Source: Salinigranum marinum (GTDB taxonomy: Archaea; Halobacteriota; Halobacteria; Halobacteriales; Haloferacaceae). Taken from it: a DNA stretch of 64,000 nucleotides. A model generated the notes under the pieces. It ran no database searches, had not been told where the DNA came from, and worked only from the letters and a program-made list of their open reading frames with translations. The stretch spans positions 3,469,398 through 3,533,397 of the forward strand of contig NZ_CP100461.1 in the NCBI RefSeq assembly GCF_024228675.1, written 5' to 3'. The number at the start of each line of letters is the position of its first letter. Positions within the stretch are counted from its first letter, which is position 1. The position numbers were made by a program, and so were the translations under genes. Shown one piece after another: positions 50,612-58,615 of the stretch.

Positions 50612-51118
50612 TCACTCCTGCCCGGTAAACCGCGTGCAGCCGGTTTCGTCGTACCACGAGACCAGTACCCGCCACCCCTCCCTTGCGATCCACTCCCGGG
50701 TTCGTATCCGGAGGACGTACCGGCCGGCGGACTCCGTCGAGACGGCGTAGAGGGAAGACAAACTGCTGTCGTCGAGGATAACTGCACCGACCGGTCCGAT
50801 GAGCTGTACGCTCGGGACCCCCGCTTTCGAGGCCCGTTCGACGTTGTACACTCCGATCTTGAGGTCCTTGCCCGCCTCCATGTCGATGTGCCACTCGACG
50901 GCCGAGTTGCCGAAGACGAGCGAACTCGCTCGGCCCATCAGATAGAAGACGTCCTCGAAGAGGTCGGCTTCCTCACACTCGTAGGTGAACTCAGCCGTCG
51001 CCGGGTCTGCCGTGTACTCCCCCCGCAACTCACCGCCGCTGTCGCTCGATCCGAGGCACCCAACGACCTCACCTGTTCCGGCTACCGACAACGCTCCGAT
51101 GAACGTCCGTCGATCCAT
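50612..51118 (-). CDS. Secreted lipoprotein of unknown function
   Basis: A 168-aa protein with a Tat-type lipoprotein signal: DRRTFIGALSVAGTGEVVGC, lipobox Cys at 21. The mature part is beta-rich (GEYTADPATAEFTYECEEADLFEDVFYLMGRA...IGVYNVERASKAGVPSVQLIGPVGAVIL) and has two further Cys. No family is recognised. A TATA box (CATATAATATCA on the minus strand, 51138-51149) lies 20 nt before the ATG, so the transcript is probably leaderless. Confidence 0.78.
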   Translation of the reverse strand: MDRRTFIGALSVAGTGEVVGCLGSSDSGGELRGEYTADPATAEFTYECEEADLFEDVFYLMGRASSLVFGNSAVEWHIDMEAGKDLKIGVYNVERASKAGVPSVQLIGPVGAVILDDSSLSSLYAVSTESAGRYVLRIRTREWIAREGWRVLVSWYDETGCTRFTGQE

Positions 51119-51137
51119 TGTCGTTCATAATAGAAAA

Positions 51138-51149
51138 TGATATTATATG
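51138..51149 (-). promoter_or_regulatory. TATA box of the lipoprotein gene, CATATAATATCA
   Basis: Twelve-nt AT-rich word on the minus strand, 20 nt upstream of the ATG at 51118. The identical word occurs in the opposite orientation at 51319-51330, upstream of the SnoaL-like gene. The two TATA boxes form an inverted repeat in the divergent intergenic region. Confidence 0.6.
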
Positions 51150-51318
51150 GACAATTACCTGTAAACGAGACAAAAAACGGGCGACAAGTTCGACCACGCG
51201 GGTGGCTATCCAGCCTCGGTTCGGTAGATCGAGTGACGACAGGATACACACTTCGTCCCCACCGCGGTCGGCTCGTGCAACGCGGTCGTTCCCGCGCGAC
51301 GTGGTAGATCCGTACGGT

Positions 51319-51330
51319 CATATAATATCA
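51319..51330 (+). promoter_or_regulatory. TATA box of the SnoaL-like gene, CATATAATATCA
   Basis: Same 12-nt word as at 51138-51149, on the plus strand, 42 nt before the ATG at 51373. A start about 25 nt downstream would give a short leader. Confidence 0.55.
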
Positions 51331-51372
51331 CTGGGTGATTACTTGTTGGCCGTTACCGAATCTGAGCTGGCT

Positions 51373-51858
51373 ATGGGGGGCGAAGCTACCGATACCGAAC
51401 GAGTGGTTCACGACGCGTTCGATTGGCTCAACGGCGACTCGTCGAAGATCGAAGCGATAGCGGAGTCGGTCGACGTCTACGGGCCCGCGTTGCCGGATGG
51501 CGAGGTTCACAGCCGTGACGAGTGGGCGTCGTTCATCAGAGCGAACCGTGAAGGGTTCCCCGATATCGAGTTCTCGATGCAGGAGCTGGTTGCCGGCGAC
51601 ACCATCGCCATGGCGGAGCTAATGTTGTCCGGCACTCATCAAGGGGAGTTTCTGGGCGTTCCGCCGACGGGGCGGGAGATCGAGATCGGGGCGATCGACA
51701 AGTTCGTCGTGGAAGGCGGACAGGTGGTCGAGTGGCGACCGTACTTCGATTCACGACAGATCCCCGAACAGCTCGGGCTGAGCTTTCCGACGGTGTTGTT
51801 GCAGCTCCCGAAACTCGTGTGGCGGAAAGTCCGTACGGGTTTCTTCGTCGGCTACTGA
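51373..51858 (+). CDS. SnoaL-like / ester cyclase family protein
   Basis: A 161-aa NTF2-fold protein: helix VVHDAFDWLNGDSSKIEAIAESVDVYGPALPDGEVHSRDEWASFIRANREGFPDIEFSMQELVAGDTIAMAELMLSGTHQGEFLGVPPTGREIEIGAIDKFVVEGGQVVEWRPYFD is the pattern of polyketide cyclase SnoaL-like ester cyclases. Such proteins bind small hydrophobic molecules; activity is unknown here. The ATG at 51373 starts the domain. A shared TATA word suggests co-regulation with the divergent lipoprotein. Confidence 0.8.
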   Translation: MGGEATDTERVVHDAFDWLNGDSSKIEAIAESVDVYGPALPDGEVHSRDEWASFIRANREGFPDIEFSMQELVAGDTIAMAELMLSGTHQGEFLGVPPTGREIEIGAIDKFVVEGGQVVEWRPYFDSRQIPEQLGLSFPTVLLQLPKLVWRKVRTGFFVGY

Positions 51859-52145
51859 GCCTCTCTTTGGCCGTGGGTGCCGGGCTCGGAGCAGTCGTCC
51901 GGTGTCGTTGAGGGCGGTTCGGTTTCGATCGTCGCGGGGAAGAGTAGACGGTGGGCGCTCGGAGTTCGATGCGGTCTCCGACTCGCTTCGTCGGGCGCAG
52001 CGAACGGTACGACGTCACACACGGCGTGGAATCCGTTGTCACACTGAAACGCCGGTTTGAGTCTCGACCGTCTTTACCCCGCCCGGCCAAGAGACACCAG
52101 AAGGCCCTCCAACTCGGCTGAACGTTCAGCGACGGTATCAGGCGG

Positions 52146-52880
52146 GTGCTCACCCGAACAGGCGGGATCTTGTTTCTCGGACTCCTCGCTATCCAATTTC
52201 TCCTCCAGACCTCGGTCAATACGGCAGTCGTCGGGTTCCTCCCTCCCCGAGCCGCAGCCGAACTCGGGGAGACGCTCGGGCTTACACTCCCCGTCTCGGG
52301 GACTGTCGGTACCGTTCTGTTCCTCTGTACCTTCGCCCTCAGCTCGGTCTACTTCGTCGTCCTGTCCCGAGCGCTCACCCGGCCACTGGCGGAGCTCTCT
52401 ACGTTCCCTGCGGATCTGATCACGCGCCGACTCGGACGCGCGACGCTCGCCATGATCGGCGGCGGGATGCTCGTCGCGGTTTCAGTCACGGCTGGACTGA
52501 TGATGCTCGTACTGCCTGGAGTGTTCCTCGCCACGTGCTTCCTGTTCTTCGTTTTCGCGGTCAGTGTCGAAGACAGAGGTGTCATCGATGCGCTCAAGCG
52601 GAGTTGGCGTCTGTCGCGAGGCAACCGACTGAAACTCGGCGTCGTCGTGATCCTCTCGGGGATCGCCGACCTCGTGACCGGAACCGTCGGGTCGGTGCTC
52701 GATCTGGCCGGCACGCCGGTCGTCGCCGACCTCGTCTCCAACACGGTCAGCAGCGTCCTGTTCGTCTTCCTCTACGGGACCATAGCGGCCGCGTATCTAC
52801 AGGTTCGAGACGACGAGCAGGACGGATTCGACGGCTCCGGCACGCCGCAGTCGATGGGTGGTGCGGTCGCCGATCCGTGA
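52146..52880 (+). CDS. Polytopic membrane protein, unknown function
   Basis: A 244-aa protein with five or six hydrophobic segments (GGILFLGLLAIQFLLQTSV, VLFLCTFALSSVYFVVLS, TLAMIGGGMLVAVSVTAGLMMLVLPGVFLATCFLFFVFAV, VLFVFLYGTIAAAYL). The cytosolic motif VEDRGVIDALKRSWRLSRGNRLKLGVV is characteristic of DUF4013/glycerophosphoryl-diester-related membrane proteins in haloarchaea. The start is unsure: GTG at 52146 falls inside a likely amphipathic start (FSDGIRRVLTRTG is open upstream to a stop at 52119), so the native start codon may be lost or unusual. It is followed 2 nt later by the DUF5518 gene. Confidence 0.72.
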   Translation: MLTRTGGILFLGLLAIQFLLQTSVNTAVVGFLPPRAAAELGETLGLTLPVSGTVGTVLFLCTFALSSVYFVVLSRALTRPLAELSTFPADLITRRLGRATLAMIGGGMLVAVSVTAGLMMLVLPGVFLATCFLFFVFAVSVEDRGVIDALKRSWRLSRGNRLKLGVVVILSGIADLVTGTVGSVLDLAGTPVVADLVSNTVSSVLFVFLYGTIAAAYLQVRDDEQDGFDGSGTPQSMGGAVADP

Positions 52881-52882
52881 GT

Positions 52883-53317
52883 ATGCCGAACGAGGTCCCC
52901 GGGGTCGTAACCGAAACTTGGACGTACGCCCTCGTCGGCGGATTCGTCTCCATGCCGCTCACGCTCGGCCGCTACTGGCTCTCCGGCATGGGAAACAGCT
53001 TCTCGCTCAACATGGTGTTCGTTGGCGGACTCCTCGCCGGCTATCTCGCCAAGCGGGACTCGATCGACGCCGAACCCGTCGGACTCCGCGCCGGGGTTAT
53101 CGGTGCCCTGCCGGGACTGGTGTGGATCTTCTCGCCGAGCCTCGTCACTGCACGGAGCATCGCCGAGGCGTGGTCCTTCGCTCCAGCGGCAGCCGTGTTG
53201 GTGGTCTTGTTCAGTCTGATGGCGCTTGGAATCGGCGCGGCCGGATTTTTCGGCGGCGCGGTCGGTGGCTGGCTGTTCGAGAAGATCGGAGACCGAACAC
53301 CCGAACCCGGGACGTAG
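52883..53317 (+). CDS. DUF5518-like small membrane protein
   Basis: A 144-aa protein with about four helices (TWTYALVGGFVSMPLTLGRYWLSG, FSLNMVFVGGLLAGYLA, GLRAGVIGALPGLVWIFS, AAVLVVLFSLMALGIGAAGFFGGAVGGWLFEKIG). The Gly-rich helices and G-G-L-L-A-G-Y motif match DUF5518 proteins of haloarchaea, function unknown. It begins 2 nt after the preceding membrane gene, so the two form an operon. A second DUF5518-like protein lies at 53700-54107. Confidence 0.75.
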   Translation: MPNEVPGVVTETWTYALVGGFVSMPLTLGRYWLSGMGNSFSLNMVFVGGLLAGYLAKRDSIDAEPVGLRAGVIGALPGLVWIFSPSLVTARSIAEAWSFAPAAAVLVVLFSLMALGIGAAGFFGGAVGGWLFEKIGDRTPEPGT

Positions 53318-53456
53318 CCGCTTTTGTAGCTATCGCGGAGAGTCGACCGTACGGACGAACGGCCGCCCGCCTCGGGTTCTCACGGCCGCGAGTGACACTC
53401 ACGACCTGCCGGTGAAACGACAAGATACTTGGGCGAGGCTGTAATGACATGTAATT

Positions 53457-53660
53457 ATGAGTGCCCGACCGTCCGAGTCAGCGCCGCTCGCCTGGACCGA
53501 CCTGGTCCTCGCAGCGATGGGAATCGTCCTCGTCGGTGGCCTCGCCGTCGGGGCGGTCTCGTCGGTTCCGCTCCGCCTCAGCGGTGGCGTCGGATCGGTT
53601 CTCGCGACGGCGATGTGGGTGGGCTCGGTCGCGGTGAACCCCGCCGAACGAACCGCCTGA
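53457..53660 (+). CDS. Small membrane protein (67 aa)
   Basis: A 67-aa protein with two hydrophobic helices (WTDLVLAAMGIVLVGGLAVGAVSSV, GSVLATAMWVGSVAV). No family recognised. The ATG at 53457 is preceded by GACATGTAATT with a TATA-like AAGATACTTG about 25 nt upstream, suggesting a leaderless message. It converges on the DUF5518-like gene at 53700. Confidence 0.65.
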   Translation: MSARPSESAPLAWTDLVLAAMGIVLVGGLAVGAVSSVPLRLSGGVGSVLATAMWVGSVAVNPAERTA

Positions 53661-53699
53661 CTCGGCGTGGGTTCGTCGCGCGGAACGCCCTCCCGGTCG

Positions 53700-54107
53700 C
53701 TACGCCCAGTCCTCGGGAATCCACGCCGGCGGGCCGGTCCCCCAGCGGACGAGGCTCCCGGCGGTTCCCGTGAACACGTTCGGGAGCGTCACGAGCAACA
53801 GGATCGCGGTCGTCACGTCGCCGGGCGTCCGGAGCACCGACAGGACGAACTCCAGCGGGAACGGAACGCCCGCTCCCCGGGTGAGCGTGACGAGCACGCC
53901 GAGCGGGATCAGGACGATCCCCCACGCCAGCGCCGTGAGGAGACCGTGCCACGCGCCGTCGGTCGGTTCGGTGCCGGCGACGTAGCCGGCGACGCCGCTC
54001 CCGACGAGGCCGCCGATGAGCGAGAACCGCCCGGAGACGAGCCAGATCACGACCTCCATCGTGAGCGCGACGAGGAGCCCGGTGACGACCGCGTGCCAAC
54101 GCGTCAT
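53700..54107 (-). CDS. DUF5518-like membrane protein
   Basis: A 135-aa protein with about four helices: HAVVTGLLVALTMEVVIWLVSG, SLIGGLVGSGVAGYVAG, GLLTALAWGIVLIPLGVLVTL and VTTAILLLVTLPNVFTGTAG. The GGLVGSGVAGYVAG motif is that of DUF5518. The ATG at 54107 fits a leaderless transcript from a GTATTATG element about 30 nt upstream; an ATG at 54128 would overlap that promoter region. Confidence 0.72.
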   Translation of the reverse strand: MTRWHAVVTGLLVALTMEVVIWLVSGRFSLIGGLVGSGVAGYVAGTEPTDGAWHGLLTALAWGIVLIPLGVLVTLTRGAGVPFPLEFVLSVLRTPGDVTTAILLLVTLPNVFTGTAGSLVRWGTGPPAWIPEDWA

Positions 54108-54169
54108 CACCGTACATATGCGGTTCATCGTACATAATACCCTTCCCGAACGTTCACCCGACTGATATC

Positions 54170-54577
54170 TCAGCCGAGCGTTCGCTGGACGGGAGCGCCC
54201 CGCTCGTGCGCCAAGAGTGCCTCCTTGGCCGCGACGCCGCCGGCCGCCGAGAAGCCGCCCACCGAGTCCGCGCCGACTACCCGGTGGCAGGGAACGACGA
54301 TCGGGAGCGGGTTGCGCCCGCAGGCACCGCCGACGGCGACGGGGCTCGTCTCCAACACGCGAGCGAGGTCGCCGTAGCTCCGCGTCTCGCCGTAGGGGAT
54401 CGTGGCCATCGCGGCCATCACGCGCCCGGTGAACGAGTCGGGAAACGCGACCGACAGGGAGAAGGCGCGGCGGTCGCCGTCCTCGTACGCGCGGACCTGC
54501 GTGCGGATCTCCGCGATGGAGGCGTCGACGAACGCCTCGTCGAGGTCGAACGCGTAGCCGAAGAGATCGAGTCGCAC
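54170..54577 (-). CDS. Methylated-DNA-protein-cysteine methyltransferase family (MGMT/Ogt-like)
   Basis: A 135-aa short MGMT domain: RVMAAMATIPYGETRSYGDLARVLETSPVAVGGACGRNPLPIVVPCHRVVGADSVGGFSAAGGVAAKEALLAHE. The acceptor is C97 in PCHR, and the DNA-binding helix and Asn hinge (GRNP) are present. The residues normally N-terminal to this region are few, so it is a compact O6-alkylguanine transferase that directly repairs alkylated DNA. It starts at ATG 54577, 48 nt from the stop of the UbiB-like kinase gene on the same strand. Confidence 0.92.
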   Translation of the reverse strand: MRLDLFGYAFDLDEAFVDASIAEIRTQVRAYEDGDRRAFSLSVAFPDSFTGRVMAAMATIPYGETRSYGDLARVLETSPVAVGGACGRNPLPIVVPCHRVVGADSVGGFSAAGGVAAKEALLAHERGAPVQRTLG

Positions 54578-54625
54578 GCTGGGGCTACGCCGAGCGGGGG
54601 TAAAAAGAACCGTGGCCTCGGTCGA

Positions 54626-56296
54626 TCAGTCACCGCGGCGTTGCCGGAGGTTCTGCCGGGTGAACTGCGGGCGGGCTTTCAGTCCGGTCTTCCGCTTGAA
54701 CGACCGGTAGAGCAGGAACACCACGGGGAGCGTCGCGACCGCGGCCACGGCGGCGGGTTCGACGCCATCGAACGCGTAGAGGATCGCCGTCGAGAGCACG
54801 CCCACGGCGAGGAGGAAGCCGTAGACGATGCGCCGGGCGAGCTTCGAGAGCACGTCGTTGCGGTCCTCGATGCGGACGTTCACCGTCAGGTCGTCGCGCT
54901 CGACGGTGTCGAGGACGCGTTCGAGCTTCGGCGGCACGCGGAACAGCGACCGGGTCGTCTCTTGGAGCTGGTCGCCGGTCTCACTGACGACGCGCTTGAT
55001 CGTCTCCTCGCGGTACCCCTGGTCGGTGAGGTAGTCGGTGGCGACGGAGATGAAGTCGAAGTCGGGATCGAGCGTGACGCAGACGCCCTCGACGACGGTC
55101 GCCACGCGGAGGACGAGCGCCAGGTTCCGCGGGAGGCGGAGCGGGAACTCGTAGATAGTCGACTCGACCTGCTCGACGATCTGCTGGACGCGGTACTGCT
55201 CGATGTCCTCGCCGCGGGCGTCGGCGATGGCCAGTTCCATCACGTCACCCATCACCTGTCGGTCGGCCTCGGGCGAGAGCGTCCCCATCTCGATGAGCGC
55301 ATCGAGGATGCCGTCGATGTCCTGGTTGGCGACGGCGATGTAGAAGTCGACGATCTTCTCCTGGATGAACGGCTCGACCTGGCCGCTCATCCCGAAGTCG
55401 TAGAAGATGATCGCGCCGTCGTCGTCGACCGCGAGGTTGCCCGGGTGGGGGTCGGCGTGGAAGTCACCGTCGTCGATGATCATCTGGAGGTAGATGCGCT
55501 GTAACCGGGTGGCGAGTTCGGTTCGGTCGATCCCGCGCTCGTCGAGCGTCTCCAGGTCGTTGATCTTGATGCCCGGGAGGTACTCCATCGTGAGAACGCG
55601 CGGTCCCGACACCTCCTCGCGGAGTTCGGGGATGCGGATGTCGTCGTCGTCGGCGAAGTTCCCGCGGATGGTCGTGAGCACGCGTCCCTCCCGGGAGTAG
55701 TCCATCTCCTGGCGGATGGTTTTCGCGAACTCGTCGGCGAGGTTCTCCAGCGAGAACGCCCGGCCCTCGCCGATGAACCGCTGGATCAACGGGAGCGACC
55801 AGCGGACGACGCGCAGGTCGGCCTCGACGAGCGTCTCGATGCCCGGGCGGCGGATCTTGACTGCGACCTCCTCGCCCCGGTAGGTGGCGGTGTACACCTG
55901 GCCGAGGGAGGCCCCGCTGATCGGCTCGCGGTCGAAGTCGTCGTACACGTCGTCGATCGGGCCGACCTCCTCTTCGAGGACGGTCTGGGCCTCGGCCCAG
56001 GGGGCGGGCGGGACGTCGTCCTGGAGCCGCGAGAGCACGTCGACGTACGCCGGCGGGAGGATATCGGGGCGGGTCGACAGCAGTTGGCCCAGTTTGATGA
56101 ACGTCGGCCCGAGGGTTAGAAGCGAGTCCAGGAGGACGTTCGCCCGCTTGGCCTGCGTCTCGGCGTCGACCTGCCGCGACCGACCGAACAGGACGAACCG
56201 CCGTCGGTCCCGGCTGTAGGCGACGATGAGCGGGAAGAACTGGTAGAGGACGACGAAGAAGCGCCAGTACGCGCGGAGATTGACCAGCGTGACCAC
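54626..56296 (-). CDS. ABC1/UbiB (AarF) family atypical kinase
   Basis: A 556-aa protein-kinase-like membrane protein: KxGQ extension motif IKLGQLLSTRPDILP, Gly-rich loop GASLGQVYTATY in place of the P-loop, invariant Lys in VAVKIRRPG, catalytic DFHADPHPGN, and metal-binding YDFGMSG. Two helices lie at the C-terminus (RIVYGFLLAVGVLSTAILYAF and VAAVATLPVVFLLYRSF). The family supports quinone biosynthesis; here menaquinone is the likely lipid, which is an inference. It starts at GTG 56296. The Hsp20 gene ends 9 nt away upstream on this strand. Confidence 0.92.
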   Translation of the reverse strand: MVTLVNLRAYWRFFVVLYQFFPLIVAYSRDRRRFVLFGRSRQVDAETQAKRANVLLDSLLTLGPTFIKLGQLLSTRPDILPPAYVDVLSRLQDDVPPAPWAEAQTVLEEEVGPIDDVYDDFDREPISGASLGQVYTATYRGEEVAVKIRRPGIETLVEADLRVVRWSLPLIQRFIGEGRAFSLENLADEFAKTIRQEMDYSREGRVLTTIRGNFADDDDIRIPELREEVSGPRVLTMEYLPGIKINDLETLDERGIDRTELATRLQRIYLQMIIDDGDFHADPHPGNLAVDDDGAIIFYDFGMSGQVEPFIQEKIVDFYIAVANQDIDGILDALIEMGTLSPEADRQVMGDVMELAIADARGEDIEQYRVQQIVEQVESTIYEFPLRLPRNLALVLRVATVVEGVCVTLDPDFDFISVATDYLTDQGYREETIKRVVSETGDQLQETTRSLFRVPPKLERVLDTVERDDLTVNVRIEDRNDVLSKLARRIVYGFLLAVGVLSTAILYAFDGVEPAAVAAVATLPVVFLLYRSFKRKTGLKARPQFTRQNLRQRRGD

Positions 56297-56305
56297 CCCA
56301 CCCGA

Positions 56306-56668
56306 TTACGCGTCCTTGTCCGAGATCGGGATGGTGCGTTCGGGGGCGGAGTCCCGCTTCGGGAGGCGGAGTTCGAGCACGCCACGGTCGACCGTCGCCT
56401 CCGCGCCTGCGCCGGTGGCGTCCGGCGGGAGCGGGAGTTCGGCGTCGAGAAACAGCGAGCGGTTCTCCCTGACGTAGCGGAACTCCGGCGGGAGGTCCTT
56501 CTCCCGGCGCGCCTCGACGACGAGCCGGCCTCGCTCCACTTTGATCTCGACCGTCTCGGCCGTGACGCCGGGGAGATCGAGGACGAGGAGGTACTGCTCG
56601 TCCGATTCGAGGAGATCCGCGAACACTGCTTCGGGGAGTTCGCGCAACGCGTCGCGCAGTGCTGACAT
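56306..56668 (-). CDS. Hsp20/alpha-crystallin family small heat-shock protein
   Basis: A 120-aa sHSP: an alpha-crystallin domain covers LVLDLPGVTAETVEIKVERGRLVVEARREKDLP to VDRGVLELRLPKRDSAPERTIPI, with the conserved GVLxLxLPK motif and the C-terminal I-x-I (IPI) that docks into partners. The N-terminal arm is short (about 25 residues). A holdase chaperone in the cytosol. The long frame upstream of 56668 is spurious. It is directly upstream of and on the same strand as the UbiB-like kinase. Confidence 0.9.
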   Translation of the reverse strand: MSALRDALRELPEAVFADLLESDEQYLLVLDLPGVTAETVEIKVERGRLVVEARREKDLPPEFRYVRENRSLFLDAELPLPPDATGAGAEATVDRGVLELRLPKRDSAPERTIPISDKDA

Positions 56669-56751
56669 GGACTGAGGTAAGGAGTCGGGGTGTAAGAAGC
56701 CCGCGGTCCCGGATGCTCCGCCGTCGGTCGCTCGTCGTCGGTCCGGCTCGG

Positions 56752-57060
56752 TCACCGACACGACTCGGCCTCGGCGCCGGTCGACGGGCACGGTAGCGTG
56801 TACTCGAAGTCGACCGGCTCCTCGACCGCGCCCGCGGGCCCGATCTTGGTCACCGAACAGTGGCTCCATTCGCCACGGAACCGGGTCGTGTGCCACTCGT
56901 CGGTCCAGCCGGGGCGGACGGCCAGTCGGTACGACAGTGCGGGCCGGGGCCACGCGCACGGGAGAGCCGTCCTGTCGTTTGCGGCGAGTTCGACCGTCGA
57001 GCGGTGGACCTGCCGGCCGTTCGCGGCGAGCCCTTTCAGGAGCGGTCGTCGTTCCGTCAT
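56752..57060 (-). CDS. Hypothetical protein (102 aa)
   Basis: A 102-aa protein, MTERRPLLKGLAANGRQVHRST... to EYTLPCPSTGAEAESCR, with Trp/Arg-rich centre (WHTTRFRGEWSHCSVTKIG). No known family, signal or membrane segment. The start at 57060 gives an uninterrupted, G/C-ending codon pattern; the frame continues upstream only by chance. It may be a small haloarchaeal-specific protein. Confidence 0.55.
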   Translation of the reverse strand: MTERRPLLKGLAANGRQVHRSTVELAANDRTALPCAWPRPALSYRLAVRPGWTDEWHTTRFRGEWSHCSVTKIGPAGAVEEPVDFEYTLPCPSTGAEAESCR

Positions 57061-57388
57061 CGGTGCACCATCCGCGACTGGTTCCGCCAGCAAGGTAGTC
57101 GTGGTGGCGTTCGCTCCCGCCTGAGCCGCTTTCGTCCCCTCTCGGGTCGGCCCCTCGGTACGACCGCCCCGGGTAGTGTGACGACGCCCGGACCCGAAGA
57201 CCGAGGTGGTTCGGCGGCCGCGGGACAGCGGGACGCGCGAGAGCCGGAACGTCCCCTTCGATCCCGTGCGTGGGAGAGACCAGCAGCACGCGGTGTGCAA
57301 CGGGCGGTCGAGTCCTCCCCGACCGCGGTGCTCGGTCACTCCCGACGCTCGCCGACGCTTTTTACCGCTCGTCCACCCAGACACAGGT
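57061..57388. other. Intergenic region upstream of the moeA pair
   Basis: About 330 nt, GC-rich, no supported gene. A TTTTTACC element at about 57360-57367 lies about 25 nt before the moeA1 ATG and is the probable TATA box, implying a nearly leaderless transcript. Confidence 0.5.
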
Positions 57389-58615
57389 ATGCACGACGAC
57401 CGGAAACGCTCCGGCTTCAAATCCCGAACCCGGGTCGAAGACGCCCGCGAGCGCCTGCTCGCGGCAGCAGATCCACACGGCCGAACCGAACGCGTCGCGC
57501 TCACGCGCGCGGACGGTCGCACGCTCGCCGAGCGCGTGACGGCTCCGAACCCCGTTCCGGGCTACGACCGCGCCGCGATGGACGGCTGGGCGGTCCGCGC
57601 CGCCGACACCTTCGGTGCCTCCGACCGGTCGCCGACGGTCCTGCGCGCCGCCGGCGACGCCGACGTCGCCGTCGGCCCGAGCGACGCCGCCCGGGTCCAC
57701 ACCGGGAGCGCCCTCCCCGACGGTGCCGACGCGGTCGTGATGATCGAACAGACCGAGCGCGTCGGCGACGACGTCGAGGTGTTCGACGCCGTTACCGAGG
57801 GGGAGAACGTCGGCGACGCCGGCGAGGACGTCGAGGCCGGGCAGTCGCTGTTCGAGCCCGGACACGCGCTCCGACCCTCCGACCTGGGGTTGCTCAAATC
57901 CGTGGGCCTCGACCGCGTCCGGGCGTTCGAGCCGCCGACCGTCGGCGTCGTCCCGACAGGCGAGGAACTGGTCCAGGCCGACCCCGGGCCCGGCGAAGTG
58001 ATCGAGACCAACGGCCTCACGGTCTCGGCGCTGGTCTCGCGGTGGGGTGGCGTCCCGACCTACCGCAACGTCGTGACGGACGAGTTCAGCGCGCTCCGCG
58101 CCGCGGTCCAGCGCGACCTCACGAAGGACGTCATCGTCACGACCGGCGGTTCGTCGGTCGGCGAGCGCGACCTTCTCCCCGAGGTGATCGACGAACTCGG
58201 CGAGGTCCTCGTCCACGGTGTCGCCCTGAAACCGGGTCACCCGGTCGCGCTCGGCGTCGTCGAGGACACGCCTGTGGTGTCGCTCCCGGGCTACCCCGTC
58301 GCGTGTATCGTCAACGCCGTCCAGTTCCTGCGACCGCTGGTCAAACACGTCGGCGGGATGGACTGTCCGCCGCTCCCACGGCGGGAGGTACGCCTGGCCC
58401 GGAAGCTGTCGAGCGAACCCGGCGTCCGGACGTTCGCCCGCGTCGAAGTTCGCGAGGAAGACGGCGAGCAGGTCGCCGTCCCGACGCGCACATCGGGGTC
58501 GGGAATCCTCTCGTCGGTCGCGCTCGCGGACGGCTGGGTGGTCGTGCCCGAGTCCCAGGAGGGCATCCCGGCGGGTGAACGGGTGGAGGTCGAACAGTGG
58601 GAGTGGTCGGCGTGA
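57389..58615 (+). CDS. moeA: Molybdopterin molybdenumtransferase MoeA, copy 1
   Basis: A 408-aa MoeA: domain I PVPGYDRAAMDGWAVRAADTF and HTGSALPDGADAVVMIEQTE; MoaB/Mog-like domain VGVVPTGEELV and the MPT-binding TTGGSSVGERDLLPEVIDELGEVLVHGVALKPGHPVALGVV; then SLPGYPVACIVNAVQFL and the beta-barrel end. It inserts molybdenum (or tungsten in some archaea) into adenylylated molybdopterin. Its stop overlaps the start of a second moeA (GTGA). The start is ATG 57389, just after the TTTTTACC promoter element. Confidence 0.93.
   Translation: MHDDRKRSGFKSRTRVEDARERLLAAADPHGRTERVALTRADGRTLAERVTAPNPVPGYDRAAMDGWAVRAADTFGASDRSPTVLRAAGDADVAVGPSDAARVHTGSALPDGADAVVMIEQTERVGDDVEVFDAVTEGENVGDAGEDVEAGQSLFEPGHALRPSDLGLLKSVGLDRVRAFEPPTVGVVPTGEELVQADPGPGEVIETNGLTVSALVSRWGGVPTYRNVVTDEFSALRAAVQRDLTKDVIVTTGGSSVGERDLLPEVIDELGEVLVHGVALKPGHPVALGVVEDTPVVSLPGYPVACIVNAVQFLRPLVKHVGGMDCPPLPRREVRLARKLSSEPGVRTFARVEVREEDGEQVAVPTRTSGSGILSSVALADGWVVVPESQEGIPAGERVEVEQWEWSA

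Noticed and set aside
56860-58578. A 572-codon frame overlapping the first moeA
   Set aside because: Almost entirely Arg/Pro/Ala, antiphase to an unmistakable MoeA.
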